From positions 1 through 64,000 of the forward strand of contig NZ_BMFH01000002.1 of assembly GCF_014638095.1 (NCBI RefSeq): a DNA stretch of 64,000 nt. Reading direction: 5' to 3'. Shown here piece by piece: positions 1-10,300 of this stretch. A program made the position numbers and the translations under genes. This stretch comes from Muriicola marianensis (GTDB taxonomy: Bacteria > Bacteroidota > Bacteroidia > Flavobacteriales > Flavobacteriaceae). How positions within the stretch are numbered: the first letter of the stretch is position 1; each line of letters starts with the position of its first letter. The notes under the pieces are model-generated. The model did no database searches. It saw only the letters and a list, made by a program, of their open reading frames with translations, and was not told where the DNA came from.

Positions 1-98
1 TGCGCTCTAAGACAAGTGTGTACTGCACACCTGAAGACTCTTTAGAAGATAAAAATTCGTCTCTTTGCAAACCCTGTCCCTTTATGTTAAGATATACC

Positions 99-125
99 GT
101 GAAGCAGGTGAGATTCACCCTTCAC
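99..125 (+). other. Hairpin in the spacer just upstream of 5S rRNA
   Basis: A strong stem-loop: GTGAAG (99-104) pairs with CTTCAC (120-125), and after a two-base CA bulge GGTGA (107-111) pairs with TCACC (115-119) around a GAT loop. It lies about 10 bases before the 5S rRNA. Inference: part of the 23S-5S spacer transcript and a possible RNase processing stem. I could not recognise the 23S 3' end in bases 1-98, so most of that stretch is probably spacer. Confidence 0.45.
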
Positions 126-133
126 AACAAGGC

Positions 134-244
134 TCAGGTGGCCATGGCGACGGGGTCCACCCCTTACCATTCCGAACAGGGAAGTTAAGCCCGTCAGCGC
201 CGATGGTACTGCCACACCAGGTGGAAGAGTAGGTCGCCGCCTTT
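134..244 (+). rRNA. rrf: 5S ribosomal RNA
   Basis: The stretch carries the hallmark 5S segments: the CCATTCCGAACAGGGAAGTT loop region, AAGCCCGTCAGCGCCGATGGTAC is replaced here by its expected equivalent in the middle, and a GAGTAGGTCGCCGCC 3' end. Helix I forms between AGGTGGC (136-142) and GCCGCCT (236-242) with one G.U pair, which sets the ends to within a few bases. Its place at the window edge, followed by a terminator, marks the distal end of an rRNA operon running on the plus strand. Confidence 0.93.
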
Positions 245-250
245 TTTAAG

Positions 251-282
251 AATCCCTCACAGCAATGTGGGGGATTTTTTTT
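251..282 (+). terminator. Rho-independent terminator of the rRNA operon
   Basis: AATCCCTCAC (251-260) pairs with GTGGGGGATT (267-276), with one G.U pair and loop AGCAAT, followed by a run of T. It closes the rRNA operon right after 5S. Confidence 0.9.
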
Positions 283-333
283 GGAGTTACCTCAAGTGAG
301 TCAAAGGTAAGGTCCCAAGTCCATATTACATCC

Positions 334-368
334 TACCCCCGGGGGACATACGTCCTTATTCCCCCTTG
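334..368. repeat. Direct repeat copy 1, GC-rich 35-mer
   Basis: An identical 35-nt sequence occurs here and at 502-536. It begins TACCCCCGGGGGACATACG and ends CCCCCTTG. The G5 tract can pair with the C5 tract on either side, and GGAC/GTCC can form a small separate hairpin. The following ~50 bases are also recognisably alike in the two copies but diverged. It lies between the 5S terminator and the 3' end of the OmpA-type gene, in a 308-base stretch without genes. Confidence 0.85.
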
Positions 369-501
369 ATTACAAAATAACTTCTCATCCCGAAATACAA
401 AAGCAGAAAAGTATTCTGGCAAACTGCCTCTGGACCAAAGCTTATTGAGATCTTGAGAGTAAGAACCCAAGAGTATTGAAACTAGCACCCTTACATAGTC
501 T

Positions 502-536
502 TACCCCCGGGGGACATACGTCCTTATTCCCCCTTG
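502..536. repeat. Direct repeat copy 2, GC-rich 35-mer
   Basis: Exact second copy of the 35-mer at 334-368, at a spacing of 168 bases. This copy ends about 50 bases beyond the stop of the minus-strand OmpA-type gene, so it may be transcribed as that gene's 3' trailer. It shows no terminator-like U-tract. Confidence 0.85.
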
Positions 537-589
537 GTTGAAAGATACTCTGTCAGCCGGAAAATGAAAAGCAGGGAAATTTTACCTGG

Positions 590-1888
590 TTACAACCCCG
601 TTTTGATAAACTCTACGCGACGGTTCTTGGCTTTGCCCATTGTGGTATTATTGGCTTCAATAGGTTCGGATTCACCCTTGCCGTCTACTTCCATCATGGA
701 TGAATTAACCCCGAAGTCCTTGGACAAGGCTTGTTTAACAGCCTCCGCACGTCTACGGGAGAGGTCCAGATTGGAACTTTCATCCCCATCACTATCCGTA
801 TGTCCGACAATGATGACTTTGGCATTGCTATCCTTTAATACTATCGAAATGTCCTTAAGTACCCCGTAGGATTCTGGTTTGATCTGATCAGAATTTACTC
901 CAAAATAGATACCGTTGGTTACTAATTTGCCTTCAGTTAGAAGTTTGTTCCTCGTATCAGGTGCTCCGGACGCCATACGAATGTTGCCTAAAAAGTAATT
1001 GCTACTGTACAAATTAGAAACACTCCACTGTACTACTGTAGTCCTAAATCCACTGGGAAGAACTTTTGGCAGATCTAAGATCTTATTCTCATTGAGATAG
1101 AATCTAATTCTTTCCTTTTGCCTCCAAATAGATATAGTAACCTTATTTTTTCCTTTAGCCGGGACAAATGATTTGCCAAAATCCAGATTACCTTGCTGAG
1201 TAAATCCATTATAGTGCCCGTAAGCTTTTGTACTGGCATCATTCAATCCTGGATGTATATCAAATTTAAAAGATCCGTTTCTGAAATTACTTTCAGACAT
1301 TTCACCACCATTGCGTCCTTCCCTATAACGATTAATGTCGATGACATCGAGCAGGTGCAGGTTTAATGAAGCACTGCTCCATTCAAATGGGATTGAACAA
1401 ATTAGATCGAATTGGATTGTGTAATTTTCAGGCAATCCTAATATTCTATCCAAAAAATAATTAGAATTGTCTTTAAGCATCAGCCATTTACCTTCAAAAC
1501 CCTCAATATTGACGACCTCTCCTGATCCATTAGTGAACCAGAGTGCGGGGAAATCGCCAATGGCATCCTGACTAAAATCTTCCCAAATGACCAATTGATC
1601 TCCTGGAATAAAATCGAATTTTGATTTGTAAGAAGTGGTTTCATTTACCGATACATTTTCCGGCTTATGATCAGGAAACTCATTGTCTGGTATCCCTTGT
1701 TCGGTAGTATTTTCGGGATTTCCATCATTTTGTTCCTGGGGTGTGGGTTTGTTCTCTAGCTTCTTTTCTACCCCTTTCTCCACTTTGTTGACTACTTTAT
1801 CCTTCATTTTCTTTAAGATCTGTGCATCCAACTGCATGGAAAACGAAATAAATACCACGGTCACTAATACTCCAGTAATTGTTCTCAT
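590..1888 (-). CDS. OmpA-family outer-membrane/periplasmic protein
   Basis: 432 aa with an N-terminal signal peptide (residues 1-22, likely cut before QILKK). A Lys/Glu-rich segment follows, then a ~200-residue middle region beginning VIWEDFSQDAIGDFP that resembles a concanavalin/LamG-like beta-sandwich. The C-terminal ~110 residues form an OmpA peptidoglycan-binding domain, with VIIVGHTDSDGDESSNLDLS and RRAEAV, ending GKAKNRRVEF. OmpA C-domains bind peptidoglycan, so the protein probably tethers something to the cell wall. There is no beta-barrel. It is a single gene, and a near-consensus -7 (TACATTTA on the minus strand, 1917-1924) lies ~30 bases before the start. The middle-domain assignment is tentative; the OmpA domain is firm. 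Confidence 0.85.
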   Translation of the reverse strand: MRTITGVLVTVVFISFSMQLDAQILKKMKDKVVNKVEKGVEKKLENKPTPQEQNDGNPENTTEQGIPDNEFPDHKPENVSVNETTSYKSKFDFIPGDQLVIWEDFSQDAIGDFPALWFTNGSGEVVNIEGFEGKWLMLKDNSNYFLDRILGLPENYTIQFDLICSIPFEWSSASLNLHLLDVIDINRYREGRNGGEMSESNFRNGSFKFDIHPGLNDASTKAYGHYNGFTQQGNLDFGKSFVPAKGKNKVTISIWRQKERIRFYLNENKILDLPKVLPSGFRTTVVQWSVSNLYSSNYFLGNIRMASGAPDTRNKLLTEGKLVTNGIYFGVNSDQIKPESYGVLKDISIVLKDSNAKVIIVGHTDSDGDESSNLDLSRRRAEAVKQALSKDFGVNSSMMEVDGKGESEPIEANNTTMGKAKNRRVEFIKTGL

Positions 1889-2031
1889 AACTATAAGGTG
1901 TTCCTATAAATTCCGGTAAATGTATATGTTGATTATGAAATCTTTATCCCGTAAAAAGGGTATTTTAATTTGAGTAATAATCGGGCTTCCCAGTGAAAAC
2001 TTTGCGTAACTTAGAATAGATATATAAGCTT

Positions 2032-2997
2032 ATGAAAGTACTTCTGGTATTCATGATTATAAGCTTTGGGTCATTATGCGAAATTCGCGGATGCAACCTC
2101 ACTTTGCCTTTTTACTCCACTATAGATATTTTGCTTTTTGAACCTCAGACCGGAAATGAAACCCTTAAAGAAAAAGAACAAGAAATAAGGGAAATATCCG
2201 ATATCCAGGATCGTAAGCTTAGGAATCGGAATGTGTTAGCTCTTATTCTGGCTATTGCCCTTCTTTTAATAATCGTGATAGGAGTGCTTCTATACAGGAA
2301 TTTTCAGCATAAACTCACATTGCGTCAAAAGAAACTTGACCGTATGGAACTGGAATCCAGGCTATTGACCATAGAAGCTGCCCTAAATGGTGAGGAAAGA
2401 GAGCGTGCAAGAGTAGCTTCGGAACTCCATGATGGTCTCGGTTCTCTTTTGTCCGGGATAAAATTTTCCTATCAAAACATATTGCCGTCCCGTGATGATT
2501 CAAAAATCAATATGGAGGCATATAGCAAAGGGATGTACATGTTAGACAATGCCCTTGCCGAGGTCAGGCGTATTGCTCATAACATGATGCCAGCGACATT
2601 GATCAAATTTGGTCTGGACACGGCTCTTAGGGACTTCTGCTCAGAGGCAGATCAGCGTGAAGATCTGATTATTAGTTATCAGTCAATAGGGCTGGAAGAA
2701 ATGGAGCTTGAACAATCAGAATCCCTGGCGATTTACAGGATAATTCAAGAACTCGTCCACAATGCCATAAAACATGCGAAAGCAAAGAAAGTTATCGTTC
2801 AATTGATTTTCAGTGCAGGTAAATTAAATATAACGGTGGAAGATGACGGCATTGGATTTAATCCTGAATTAACGGATCGGTCAAAGGGCATTGGTTGGAA
2901 TAGTATCAGTAACCGCATAAATCTGTTAAGGGGTGAGCTTGATTTACAAACCTCACCTGGGAAAGGGACGTCTGTTCATATATCAGTCCGAATATGA
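2032..2997 (+). CDS. Sensor histidine kinase, HisKA_3/NarL type, short sensor
   Basis: 321 aa. It has a signal-like N-terminus (1-20), only about 45 extracytoplasmic residues, one membrane helix (~67-88), a coiled linker, a HisKA_3 dimerisation/phospho-acceptor box (ERERARVASELHDGLGS, His133) and a HATPase domain (N-box around Asn244, DDGIGF 272-277, GIGWNSI). HisKA_3 kinases phosphorylate LuxR/NarL-type regulators, and the next gene is one, overlapping by 4 bases (ATGA), so the two form a co-translated pair. Relatives in this phylum often carry many TPR repeats before the membrane helix; here almost nothing remains, so the signal sensed is unknown. Confidence 0.9.
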   Translation: MKVLLVFMIISFGSLCEIRGCNLTLPFYSTIDILLFEPQTGNETLKEKEQEIREISDIQDRKLRNRNVLALILAIALLLIIVIGVLLYRNFQHKLTLRQKKLDRMELESRLLTIEAALNGEERERARVASELHDGLGSLLSGIKFSYQNILPSRDDSKINMEAYSKGMYMLDNALAEVRRIAHNMMPATLIKFGLDTALRDFCSEADQREDLIISYQSIGLEEMELEQSESLAIYRIIQELVHNAIKHAKAKKVIVQLIFSAGKLNITVEDDGIGFNPELTDRSKGIGWNSISNRINLLRGELDLQTSPGKGTSVHISVRI

Positions 2998-3620
2998 AGT
3001 ATAGGTATTTTATAGTTGATGATCATTTTATGGTAGTAGAAGGGATTAGAGCCCTGCTGCAATCCGAAAATTCTCTGGAGTTCATGGGTTCAGCGAGAAA
3101 TGCCGCGTTCTGTATGGCAGAACTGCTTAGCAAGAGGCCTGATATCATACTTATGGATATAAACTTGCCGGATAAGAGTGGTTTTGAACTTTGCAAAGAG
3201 GTCAAGCTTAAATATCCTGGGACAAAGGTTATAGGACTCAGCACCTTCAACCAGCAGAGTTTCGTGAAAAAGATGCTGGAAAGTGGTGCAGATGGTTACA
3301 TACTCAAAAGTGCTGACAAAAAGGAAATCCTCAAGGCCATAGAAATGGTCATGCGCGGACAAATTTATCTTGATGCTGATGTTTCAGGGCTATTGCGTCA
3401 TCCAGAGGATAGGGAGATTATTTTAACCAAACGGGAAAAAGAAATCCTTGTTCTGATTGCTGAAGGACTTACCAACTCCGAGATAGCTGATAGACTTTTC
3501 CTGGGAAGCTCAACGGTAGATACTCACAGAAAGCATTTATTGCTAAAGATCGGAGCACGCAATAGCGCCGAAATGATCAAGATTGCCTTTCAGAAGAACC
3601 TCCTTCTACTCGATTCTTAG
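2994..3620 (+). CDS. LuxR/NarL-family response regulator
   Basis: 208 aa. The receiver domain (1-~120) has the acidic pair Asp9/Asp10, phospho-acceptor Asp55 in LMDINLP, Thr84 and Lys105. The C-terminal helix-turn-helix (~140-200) has the LuxR signature LTKREKEILVLIAEGLTNSE and STVDTHRKHLLLKIGARN. It is the partner of the overlapping kinase gene. It should bind DNA as a dimer on phosphorylation; targets cannot be told from this window, though the 728-aa gene 77 bases downstream on the same strand is an obvious candidate. Confidence 0.93.
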   Translation: MKYRYFIVDDHFMVVEGIRALLQSENSLEFMGSARNAAFCMAELLSKRPDIILMDINLPDKSGFELCKEVKLKYPGTKVIGLSTFNQQSFVKKMLESGADGYILKSADKKEILKAIEMVMRGQIYLDADVSGLLRHPEDREIILTKREKEILVLIAEGLTNSEIADRLFLGSSTVDTHRKHLLLKIGARNSAEMIKIAFQKNLLLLDS

Positions 3621-3697
3621 TATATCCCATAAAAAGGGGAAAAATTTAATGTGTATACACATTACATTTGGTCGGTTAACTAGAAATTCCTCTGACC

Positions 3698-5884
3698 ATG
3701 AAATTCGGTTTTTGGTTGCTGGTCTTGTTCGTAATCACTTCTGTAAAGTCTGTCGTTCTTGGGCAGGAAAGCGAACAACACCCTGATATGCGACAGGAAA
3801 TAAATGAACTAAAACAGGACATCAGGGAACTTGAACAGGAAATTGCTGAGGCCAAAATCAATAATCCGGACGAAGTGCCCCAGCTACAAAAAGAACTGGC
3901 ATCCCTTAAAAAAATAGTTGAGTCATTTGAAAAGATGGCGGGAAACTCCCCAAACCCAACTCCAACTGTCCATAAATTAGCTTCTACACAGAATTCGGTG
4001 AATCAATCACCTATTGAAAGAATTATTCTAAGTAGGCAACCTACAACTCCAAAACCCGGAGAAGATACTGACAGGTTGTTGTGGTACCGTGGAAAAAAAA
4101 TAAACGATAGCACGTTGATTACGAACAAATCCATGGTAGTACAGTTCCAAAAATCTCAGAATCGTGTCGTGGCTCAGCCAGATAAGAAAACAGATCCCTT
4201 TGAGCCTATGATAAGGGAATTAGAAAAGGCTATGGAAAGGGAGGAGGAATTAATAGAGAAATTCGCCCGGATGGAGAATGGGTTTTTGTACTATCCTGAA
4301 TTAGAAAAAACACTATCGCGGTATGAAGACCTGAATGAAGAATATAGCGCTTTAGTAAAAAATGTAATTGAACTTCCTGAACTTTCAGCCAAAACGGATG
4401 GCAAATATGCCCAGGCAGAGTCTGAAACCGGTGGGATTGGGTCAACTATCAGCAATGCTAAAGATTTTCAGAATCTGCTGGATTATGAGGAGACCATGGC
4501 TAAGGCCCGACGTCTATTTAAAGCTCTCCCTCCTGTTGAGGATTTTCCCGCTCCTCCTGAGGATGATTTGAGTGTTTGCGGGGCTTGTGATCCCGAGTTA
4601 ATAAAAAAAGAACGCAAGGCAAAAGATGAATGGCATAAAAAATTCATAGGTCAGGAGGAAGAAATTAGAAACCTGATCTTGGGCATGGAACGTCAATATG
4701 CTTTACTAGGCAGTGAAGATCACAAAATATCTCCACAGAGCATCAATTTTTTGGATTCATTAGACCAAAGAGAAAGAAAAAAACTACAGACTTTAATGCA
4801 ACGGTATGGCAACCAAATAACAAGATTTAATACCGTGCTGATCTATGTTTTAGGATATGAGAGGAAAAAGCAATTATTAGGCTCAAATGAGGGGTCAATA
4901 GTTGATTATTCTAGCTTAATGTCTAATCTTGATAGCATCTATACGCAATACTTGAATGAACAAATCCAGCTCAAAAATCACGACTTCGTATTAAATATCC
5001 CCCGCCATATTTCATTAGAAAGGCAAAAACGACTATTAGGAGATGAATCACCTCCTGTTGGAGTTTATGGTTTAGGTAAAAATTTTGATAAGGCTGTGGC
5101 CTATAATAGGTTCGCCCTGAAGGTCAACCTTCAATTCGAATACGAACAAACAGATGATGAAGGGAACCTGGAATTAAAGGCAACAGGGAGCCTGCTAACC
5201 CCTGAGAAGGTCTATACCATGCTAATTACGGACGGTTGTACCTATAGCCTGGTAAAACATAAAGTAGATTTCACCAGTACAACTGAAAAAGAGGTAGCCA
5301 TTCCTATAGAAGTAAAATCAGGAGCTAAAACGATACTGGACGAGGAAGACCGGTTGATAACTTTTTCCTATACCGGACCGAATAAATACCTCATGAATTT
5401 CCCTGAATTCAAATTGGATTTCTGTACTGGCAGATCGCGAGATTCAGTTTATTTTATGCCGCTCTTCAGCGAAGAGGTAAATATGCCATTGGGGAATTTA
5501 AATAAATCATACACATCTGAGATGCTACCCATGGCCAATCATATTTTTGTCAATATCGTAGAAATGGAGGAACAATTGGAGAAAGGAATGGAGCTTGCCG
5601 CAGAGATCATTACTTCGGTTACGGCAATTCAATCAGCGGGTAGCGGGATTTCTACGCGAGAAAAGCTTAGAATGCAATATGAAACAAAGCAAAAACAGGA
5701 TAACTACAGAAAGGATATCAATAAGTTGTCTGCCAATACCAAAACCGTTTTTACGTTCGATGCCCGTAATAGATCATCTGAAATTATCAATGCCACACAG
5801 GACACAAAGCATGAGATAGATGAATACTCCAGGTTAACAGTGGGAAAAATTCACATCCAAGTTGTGCATGATCCTTTTCAGTAA
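3698..5884 (+). CDS. Exported coiled-coil protein of unknown function
   Basis: 728 aa that I do not recognise. A signal peptide (1-22, cut near VLGQES) is followed by a Glu/Lys-rich heptad segment (~28-80) predicted as coiled coil, a Pro/Thr/Asn linker, then long helical stretches rich in charged residues. A CGACDPE motif (two Cys) sits near residue 290. The region ~440-600 has more beta character (LKATGSLLTPEKVY...). No enzyme motif or C-terminal type IX sorting domain is visible. It follows the kinase/regulator pair on the same strand and converges with gltD, leaving 4 bases between the stops. Confidence 0.7.
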   Translation: MKFGFWLLVLFVITSVKSVVLGQESEQHPDMRQEINELKQDIRELEQEIAEAKINNPDEVPQLQKELASLKKIVESFEKMAGNSPNPTPTVHKLASTQNSVNQSPIERIILSRQPTTPKPGEDTDRLLWYRGKKINDSTLITNKSMVVQFQKSQNRVVAQPDKKTDPFEPMIRELEKAMEREEELIEKFARMENGFLYYPELEKTLSRYEDLNEEYSALVKNVIELPELSAKTDGKYAQAESETGGIGSTISNAKDFQNLLDYEETMAKARRLFKALPPVEDFPAPPEDDLSVCGACDPELIKKERKAKDEWHKKFIGQEEEIRNLILGMERQYALLGSEDHKISPQSINFLDSLDQRERKKLQTLMQRYGNQITRFNTVLIYVLGYERKKQLLGSNEGSIVDYSSLMSNLDSIYTQYLNEQIQLKNHDFVLNIPRHISLERQKRLLGDESPPVGVYGLGKNFDKAVAYNRFALKVNLQFEYEQTDDEGNLELKATGSLLTPEKVYTMLITDGCTYSLVKHKVDFTSTTEKEVAIPIEVKSGAKTILDEEDRLITFSYTGPNKYLMNFPEFKLDFCTGRSRDSVYFMPLFSEEVNMPLGNLNKSYTSEMLPMANHIFVNIVEMEEQLEKGMELAAEIITSVTAIQSAGSGISTREKLRMQYETKQKQDNYRKDINKLSANTKTVFTFDARNRSSEIINATQDTKHEIDEYSRLTVGKIHIQVVHDPFQ

Positions 5885-5888
5885 TCTA

Positions 5889-7355
5889 TTACACTCTTGG
5901 CAGATCTCCCTCTCCTTTTAAAGGCAGATCAGACCTTCCCATAAGATATGTATCCACATGGTATGCCGCTTGCCTTCCCTCAGATATAGCCCACACAATT
6001 AAGGATTGACCTCTCCTCTGGTCGCCGGCAACAAACACTCCGGGTACATTGGTCTTGAAATCCTTTACAGAAGCTTTGATGTTCGTTCTCGTATCTGCTT
6101 CGAGCCCCAATTGTTCTGCAAGAGTCATTTCTGAGCCGGTAAAACCGAGGGCCAGTAATGCCAGATCGCATTCCCATTCCTTTTCCGTCCCCTCTATTTC
6201 CTTCAAAACTGTCCGCCCTCCAGGTCCCTTGATCCATTCCACTTCGGATGTGATCAGTCCTTTGAGATTTCCGTCTTCATCACCAATAAATTTCTTGGTG
6301 GAGATACTGAAAACCCTTTCGGCCCCTTCCTTATGGGATGAACTGGTCCGAAGGCGCATAGGCCAGAACGGCCAGGGCTGATCCTGGGGTCTGCTCTCTG
6401 AAGGTTTGCTCAGGATCTCAAAATTGGTTACCGTTTTTGCTCCCTGCCTGAAAGAAGTTCCAATACAGTCAGAACCCGTATCGCCCCCACCGATCACTAT
6501 CACGTGCTTGTCTGTCGCAATGATCTCTTCCTCAAACTTCTTTTTCCCTGCTACCCTTCGGTTATTCTGAGCCAGAAAATCCATGGCCTGTACCACCCCG
6601 TTCAGGTCAGATCCTTCTATCGGGAGCTTCCTGCGCACTGTAGCTCCCCCGCAAAGCACAATGGCATCATAATCCTTTTTTAATTTGTTAGCGGGCACAT
6701 CAATGCCGATGTGAACTCCACACTTGAAAACGATCCCCTCTTCTTCCAATACTTTAAGACGTCTGTCGATCACGTGCTTTTCCATCTTGAAATCCGGGAT
6801 GCCGTACCTCAATAGTCCTCCGGGTTTTTCATCTCTCTCATAGACCGTTACCCAATGCCCTGCCCTGTTGAGCTGCTGGGCAGCGGCCAGTCCGGCCGGA
6901 CCGGAACCAATAACGGCAATTTTTTTACCAGTCCTCGTTTCAGGTGGGATTGCCTTGATCCACCCCTTTTCAAAGGCGGTTTCAGCAATGTTCTTCTCAA
7001 TATTTTCAATGGAAACAGGATCTTCATTGATGCCCAGTACACAAGCCTCTTCACAAGGTGCAGGACAAAGCCTGCCGGTGAATTCCGGAAAATTGTTGGT
7101 GGCGTGAAGGATCTGTGCTGCCTTTTCCCACTTACCGCGATAAACGGCATCATTAAAATCCGGAATAAGATTACCCAATGGACAACCACTGTGGCAAAAA
7201 GGGATCCCGCAATCCATGCAGCGTGCCCCCTGGTCCCTGAGTTCTTTTTCCTTGAGCGGAACCGTGAATTCCTTAAAATTCTTGATCCTCTTTTCTACCG
7301 GTTTATAGGGCTCTGTCTTCCTTTTGTACTCTAAAAATCCCGTGATCTTTCCCAT
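5889..7355 (-). CDS. gltD: Glutamate synthase (NADPH) small subunit
   Basis: 488 aa. It delivers NADPH electrons to the large subunit for making two glutamates from glutamine and 2-oxoglutarate. Visible features are N-terminal Cys clusters for two 4Fe-4S centres (RCMDCGIPFCHSGCP and GRLCPAPCEEAC), an FAD-binding GSGPAGLAAAQQL motif (~150), an NADPH-binding VIGGGDTGSDCIG motif (~288) and a C-terminal GDQRRGQSLIVWAISEGR FAD segment. The length is normal. It follows gltB by 9 bases on the same strand and is surely co-transcribed with it. Confidence 0.97.
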   Translation of the reverse strand: MGKITGFLEYKRKTEPYKPVEKRIKNFKEFTVPLKEKELRDQGARCMDCGIPFCHSGCPLGNLIPDFNDAVYRGKWEKAAQILHATNNFPEFTGRLCPAPCEEACVLGINEDPVSIENIEKNIAETAFEKGWIKAIPPETRTGKKIAVIGSGPAGLAAAQQLNRAGHWVTVYERDEKPGGLLRYGIPDFKMEKHVIDRRLKVLEEEGIVFKCGVHIGIDVPANKLKKDYDAIVLCGGATVRRKLPIEGSDLNGVVQAMDFLAQNNRRVAGKKKFEEEIIATDKHVIVIGGGDTGSDCIGTSFRQGAKTVTNFEILSKPSESRPQDQPWPFWPMRLRTSSSHKEGAERVFSISTKKFIGDEDGNLKGLITSEVEWIKGPGGRTVLKEIEGTEKEWECDLALLALGFTGSEMTLAEQLGLEADTRTNIKASVKDFKTNVPGVFVAGDQRRGQSLIVWAISEGRQAAYHVDTYLMGRSDLPLKGEGDLPRV

Positions 7356-7364
7356 TCCTTCTCT

Positions 7365-10300
7365 CTAAGTAATTTGTAGCTTTTCTTCTTCCAACCTCAA
7401 TAAGGCCTGCCTGTATTCTTCCGGGAAAACCTTGATAAACTTAGGGAGGTAATGTTCCCAATTCTCAAGGATCCGCTGGGCAAGCGGACTCAAAGTCGCG
7501 TTGTAATGATTCTCTATCAGGCCCTTCAATTGCTGTATGTCCTTCTCTTCTTCCACTGCCAGAAGGTTGAGCGCTTCTTTGTTACAGCGTTTGTCAAAGG
7601 TTTTGTTCTCATCTAATACAAAAGCGATTCCTCCGCTCATCCCGGCTCCGAAATTCCTTCCGACCTCCCCGAGGATAACAGCCACTCCGCCGGTCATATA
7701 TTCACACCCATGGTCACCGATACCTTCTACCACGGCAGTGGCTCCGGAATTCCGAACACAGAATCTCTCCCCCGCCTTGCCGTTGATATAAGCCTCTCCT
7801 GATGTTGCACCGTAAAGGGTTACGTTACCGGTGATAATATTTTCCTCAGGTTTTAGGGTAGATTTTTCCGGGATCTTGATAACAAGTCTCGCACCAGACA
7901 GCCCTTTGCCCAGATAATCATTTGTATTGCCATTGACCACCATGGTCAGTCCCTTCGTGGCGAAGGCACCAAAACTTTGTCCTGCTGACCCTGTAAAATT
8001 TAGTTTCAGAGTATTCTCAGGCAGTCCTTCAGCTCCGTATATTTTAGAAATCTCATTACTGATAATAGCTCCAATGGCCCGGTCTGTATTGTGAATAGTG
8101 AATTCCAGGCTGGTCTTCTCTTTTCTGAACAATGCCGGGTGCGCCTGTGAGATAATATCAAACTCAATAGAATCTTTTACACTGTGTTCCTGTTTGGTGG
8201 TATTGTACAGTTTGGTACCCTTGGGGACATCAATGGTATGAAGGATGGGCGTGAGATCCAGACCATTGGCCTTATAGTGGTCTATAGCCTTATTTCTATT
8301 GAGTTTCTGTACCTGTCCAACCATTTCGTTGATGGTCCTGAAGCCCAGTTTAGCCATGATTTCTCTAAGTTCCTGGGCTACGAAATACATGTAATTGACT
8401 ACGTGTTCCGGTTTTCCCTCGAATTTCTTCCTCAGCTCAGGATTTTGGGTGGCAATACCCACAGGACAGGTGTTCAGATGGCAGACCCTCATCATGATGC
8501 ACCCTGAAGCTACCAGGGGTGCTGTCGCAAATCCAAACTCTTCAGCTCCCAACAAACAGGCTACGGCCACATCCCTTCCCGTTTTCAATTGCCCATCGCA
8601 CTCCAGTACTACGCGGTTTCTGAGGTCGTTCATGACCAGGGTTTGCTGTGCTTCGGCTATTCCCAGTTCCCAGGGTAGTCCTGCGTGCTTCAGGGAGGTC
8701 AGGGGCGAGGCACCTGTTCCTCCGTCAAACCCTGAAATTAGGATCACATCGGCCTTGGCCTTGGCAACACCGGCTGCCACCGTTCCTACTCCTACTTCAG
8801 ACACGAGCTTCACATTGATCCGTGCCTTCCGGTTGGCAGCCTTTAGGTCGTAGATCAACTGAGACAGGTCTTCTATGGAATAAATGTCGTGGTGTGGGGG
8901 AGGTGAGATGAGTCCCACATAGGGCGTGGAATTCCTTGTCTTGGCGATGAAAGGGTTTACCTTTGGACCGGGTAATTGCCCACCTTCACCCGGCTTGGCA
9001 CCCTGGGCCATTTTGATCTGTATCTCCTGAGCATTGGTCAGGTAATTAGAGGTAACCCCAAAACGACCCGAAGCCACTTGTTTAATGGCACTGTTCTTCC
9101 AGTCTCCCGTCTGATTTTTATAAAATCGTTCGGCATCTTCTCCTCCTTCGCCTGAATTGCTCTTCCCTCCGATCCGGTTCATGGCCACTGCCAGATTCTC
9201 ATGGGCCTCCTTGCTTATGGAACCGTATGACATGGCCCCGGTCTTAAAACGCTTCACAATATTGGTCCAGGGTTCTACCTCCTCCAGGGGAATAGGATCA
9301 AAATTGGTAAACTCGAACAACCCCCTGAGGGTCATAAGGTCTTTGGACTGTTCATTGACAATCTCGGCAAACTCCTTATATGTCTCGGGTTCGTTGTTTC
9401 GGACCGACTTCTGGAGTTTTGCAATGGACAGCGGATTGAACATGTGTTTTTCTCCATCCCGCCTCCATCTGTATTCCCCTCCGATCTCGAGGTCCAGGTT
9501 GGCGGCCACGTGTGTTTGGGCAAATGCTTTTTTATGTCTTTTAGAGATCTCTTTCTCGATCTGGTAGAGGCCGATCCCCTGAATCCTGGTAGGGGTATTC
9601 GGAAAATACTTTTCCACCACCTTGGTATTCAGTCCAATACATTCAAACAGCTGGGAACCCCGGTACGAATTCAGAGTAGAAATACCGATCTTGTTCATCA
9701 CTTTTACGATACCTTTCCCTATGGCCTTGTTGTAATTCTTGATTGCTTCATCAAAGGTGTATTCTGTAATGTCATTTTCCTCGATCTGTTCCCCGATGAT
9801 CTCGTTGACCAGATAGGGGTTGATGGCACTGGCCCCAAATCCAAAAAGAAGGGCGAAATGGTGTACCTCCCTCGGTTCAGCAGATTCTATGATGATACTG
9901 AGTTTGGACCTTTTCCCTAAACGCTGCAGTCCGCTGTTGACGTAAGAACAAGCCAGAAGAGCCGGAATTGGTGCTTTTTGCTGGCTCACAAACCTGTCTG
10001 AAAGGATGATGATATTGGCCCCTTCATCGATCGCTTTAGAGGCCTGGGTCAGCAAGGACTCCAGTGCATCCTCGAGACCATTGTGGCCCTTATCCACCTC
10101 ATAGAGCATAGGGATAGACACCACCTTGTAATCCGGGCTGGCATCATAGTTTTTTATCTTATCGAGGTCTTCCTTGGAGATCACAGGATTCTGGATCTTA
10201 AGTTTACGGCAATGGAGCTCGGTGATCTCAAAAATATTCCTGTCTGTTCCCAGGGTAAGGCTGATATCTGTGATCAGTTCTTCCCTGATCCCGTCCAGGG

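Noticed and set aside
1-98. 3' end of 23S rRNA
   Set aside because: I could not recognise conserved 23S terminal segments; it is treated as spacer.
334-536. Insertion-sequence ends or attachment sites
   Set aside because: The two copies are direct repeats enclosing only 133 bases, with no transposase or integrase gene.
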